This document shows positions 63,066 through 64,000 of a stretch of DNA of 64,000 bases, piece by piece. The stretch comes from Pyrinomonadaceae bacterium (lineage in GTDB: Bacteria; Acidobacteriota; Blastocatellia; Pyrinomonadales; Pyrinomonadaceae). The notes beneath the pieces are model-generated. The model was not told the origin of the DNA. It saw only the letters and a list, made by a program, of their open reading frames with translations, and searched no databases. Each line of letters starts with the position of its first letter. Position 1 is the stretch's first letter. Where the stretch lies: the NCBI GenBank assembly GCA_030841105.1, contig JAVEDE010000078.1:78105-142104 (forward strand). Direction: 5' to 3'. The translations under genes and the position numbers were made by a program.

Positions 63066-63886
63066 GCGCACACACCAATCACACACACAGCACGGGGACG
63101 ACGGGCGACAAGTCGTACACGCCCGCGCCGGACGAGCAGCGGGCGCAGAAGTTCGTCGAGATTCGCATCAAGCGGCGCGACCGCCCCGACGCCCCGCAGC
63201 GTTGGGAAGAGTTTCGCGTCCCCTATCGCCCCAATCTCAACATCATCTCGTGCCTGATGGACATCCAGAAGAACCCCGTCACCAAAGACGGCACGCGAAC
63301 GACCCCTGTCGTCTGGGACATGAACTGTCTGGAACAGGTCTGCGGCATCTGCACGATGATCATCAACGGCAAGGTCAGGCAGTCGTGCTCCGCGCTCGTG
63401 GATCAGTTGGAGCAGCCGATCACCTTAGAGCCGATGACGAAGTTTCCGAACGTGCGCGACCTCGCCGTTGATCGCTCGCGCATGTTCGAGCACTTGAAGC
63501 AGGTCAAGGCGTGGATCGAGATTGACGGCACGCACGACCTCGGCCCCGGCCCCAAGATGACGCAGGACGAGGTGGCCGAGCGTTACGCCTACTCGCGTTG
63601 CATGACGTGCGGCTGCTGTCTCGAAGCCTGCCCGCAGTACGACGAAGACCAGTACATCGGCCCGCAGGCCATCGCGCAGGTGCGCTACCAGAACATGCAC
63701 CCGTCGGGGCGGATGACGCGCGACGAGCGACTCGAAGGCATCATGGGCGACGACGGCATCACCAATTGCGGTAACGCGCAAAACTGCATCAAGGCTTGTC
63801 CCATGGGCATTCCGCTGACCCGCGCAATTTACGAAGAGAACCGCGAAACGATTGTCCACGGATTGTTCGGCTGGCTGAAGAAGTAG
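63062..63886 (+). CDS. sdhB: Succinate dehydrogenase iron-sulfur subunit
   Basis: 274 residues. Carries electrons from the flavoprotein to the membrane. The [2Fe-2S] cysteines are in DMNCLEQVCGICTMI and the later RQSC; the C-terminal dicluster is CMTCGCCLEACPQYDED and CIKACPMGIPL. An N-terminal, His/Thr-rich extension of about 30 residues (HTNHTHSTGTTGDKS) is unusual. Its ATG overlaps the sdhA stop (ATGA), so the three genes are translated together. A hairpin follows at once. Length is near the family norm. Confidence 0.96.
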   Translation: MSAHTNHTHSTGTTGDKSYTPAPDEQRAQKFVEIRIKRRDRPDAPQRWEEFRVPYRPNLNIISCLMDIQKNPVTKDGTRTTPVVWDMNCLEQVCGICTMIINGKVRQSCSALVDQLEQPITLEPMTKFPNVRDLAVDRSRMFEHLKQVKAWIEIDGTHDLGPGPKMTQDEVAERYAYSRCMTCGCCLEACPQYDEDQYIGPQAIAQVRYQNMHPSGRMTRDERLEGIMGDDGITNCGNAQNCIKACPMGIPLTRAIYEENRETIVHGLFGWLKK

Positions 63887-63908
63887 CTGCGCAAAATCTA
63901 TTGCGCAG
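63887..63908 (+). terminator. Terminator-like hairpin after sdhB
   Basis: CTGCGCAA-aatcta-TTGCGCAG starts immediately after the stop codon. No T run follows. Confidence 0.55.
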
Positions 63909-63927
63909 TAAGGCGACAAAATTCAGA

Positions 63928-63982
63928 ACCGGTAGCCGGTCCTGCACTCGAACTAAGCTGGGAGCGCGGGCATCCTGCCCGC
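63928..63982. repeat. REP-like hairpin pair
   Basis: ACCGG-tag-CCGGT (63928-63940), then GCGGGCA-tcc-TGCCCGC (63966-63982). Small GC-rich hairpins of this kind look like interspersed REP elements, to be confirmed by genome-wide copies. Confidence 0.4.
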
Positions 63983-64000
63983 AATTCCTCGTTACTCCGA

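Noticed and set aside
1..64000. tRNA or rRNA genes
   Set aside because: I looked for T-loop-like GGTTCRA-N2-C motifs and conserved rRNA stretches and found none convincing. A tool such as tRNAscan would settle it.

Overview
This is a GC-rich bacterial chromosome segment that looks like Acidobacteriota, probably the Blastocatellia/Pyrinomonas side of the phylum. That placement is inferred from gene content. There are two very large Cna-B/plug/barrel TonB-type receptors, two Calx-beta/DUF4214 exported proteins (one with SBBP repeats), a winged-helix/TPR regulator, a VTT-protein pair, and the order uppS-cdsA-dxr-rseP-ispG. No rRNA, tRNA, CRISPR array, prophage or intact insertion sequence was seen.

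Layout. 1-2.5 kb: the 3' end of a VSDG-repeat gene, translationally coupled to a secreted subtilase that carries the same repeat. 2.5-6.3 kb: a GNAT acetyltransferase and a membrane PAS-GGDEF-EAL protein. 6.5-8.7 kb: hfq, tmk, holB. 8.8-19 kb (mostly minus strand): two paralogous DUF4214 proteins around a small cytosolic unknown, then a TonB-type receptor. 19-23 kb: a winged-helix/TPR regulator and a divergent LytS/LytTR two-component pair. 23.6-27.7 kb: an accessory group made of an exported HExxH protein, a Fis-type HTH protein, a protein with a TIR-like C-terminal domain and an exported esterase/TPR protein. 27.8-35.3 kb (minus): TPR lipoprotein-like protein, second TonB-type receptor, amidohydrolase, and a serine hydrolase broken by an in-frame TAG.

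35.5-44.1 kb (minus) is the housekeeping core: uppS, a Gly-rich membrane protein, cdsA, a Coa1/thioredoxin-like fusion, dxr, rseP and ispG (isoprenoid precursor, undecaprenyl and phospholipid synthesis plus envelope proteolysis), preceded by truA and pyrE. 44.1-50.3 kb: a DnaQ-type exonuclease, two VTT membrane proteins, an outer-membrane protein, an ECF sigma/anti-sigma-FecR pair and a haem-binding protein. 50.5-60 kb: penicillin acylase, outer-membrane barrels, thpR, an SPFH protein, and an amidase coupled to a LysR regulator. 60.3-63.9 kb: the sdhCAB operon (succinate dehydrogenase), with overlapping reading frames.

The observations I rate highest are: (1) the VSDG hexapeptide repeats shared by two coupled genes and held at protein level despite varied codons; (2) a dispersed family of heptamer tandem repeats set as inverted arms at gene ends, resembling cyanobacterial STRR sequences; (3) the TIR-like protein and its neighbours; (4) a precise in-frame amber codon in a serine hydrolase with a coding-like tail beyond it; (5) three TTCTTAAA boxes at exact 11-bp spacing upstream of thpR, looking like an OmpR/PhoB-family operator. 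Everything here was read by eye. Family assignments rest on motifs, not on database searches.
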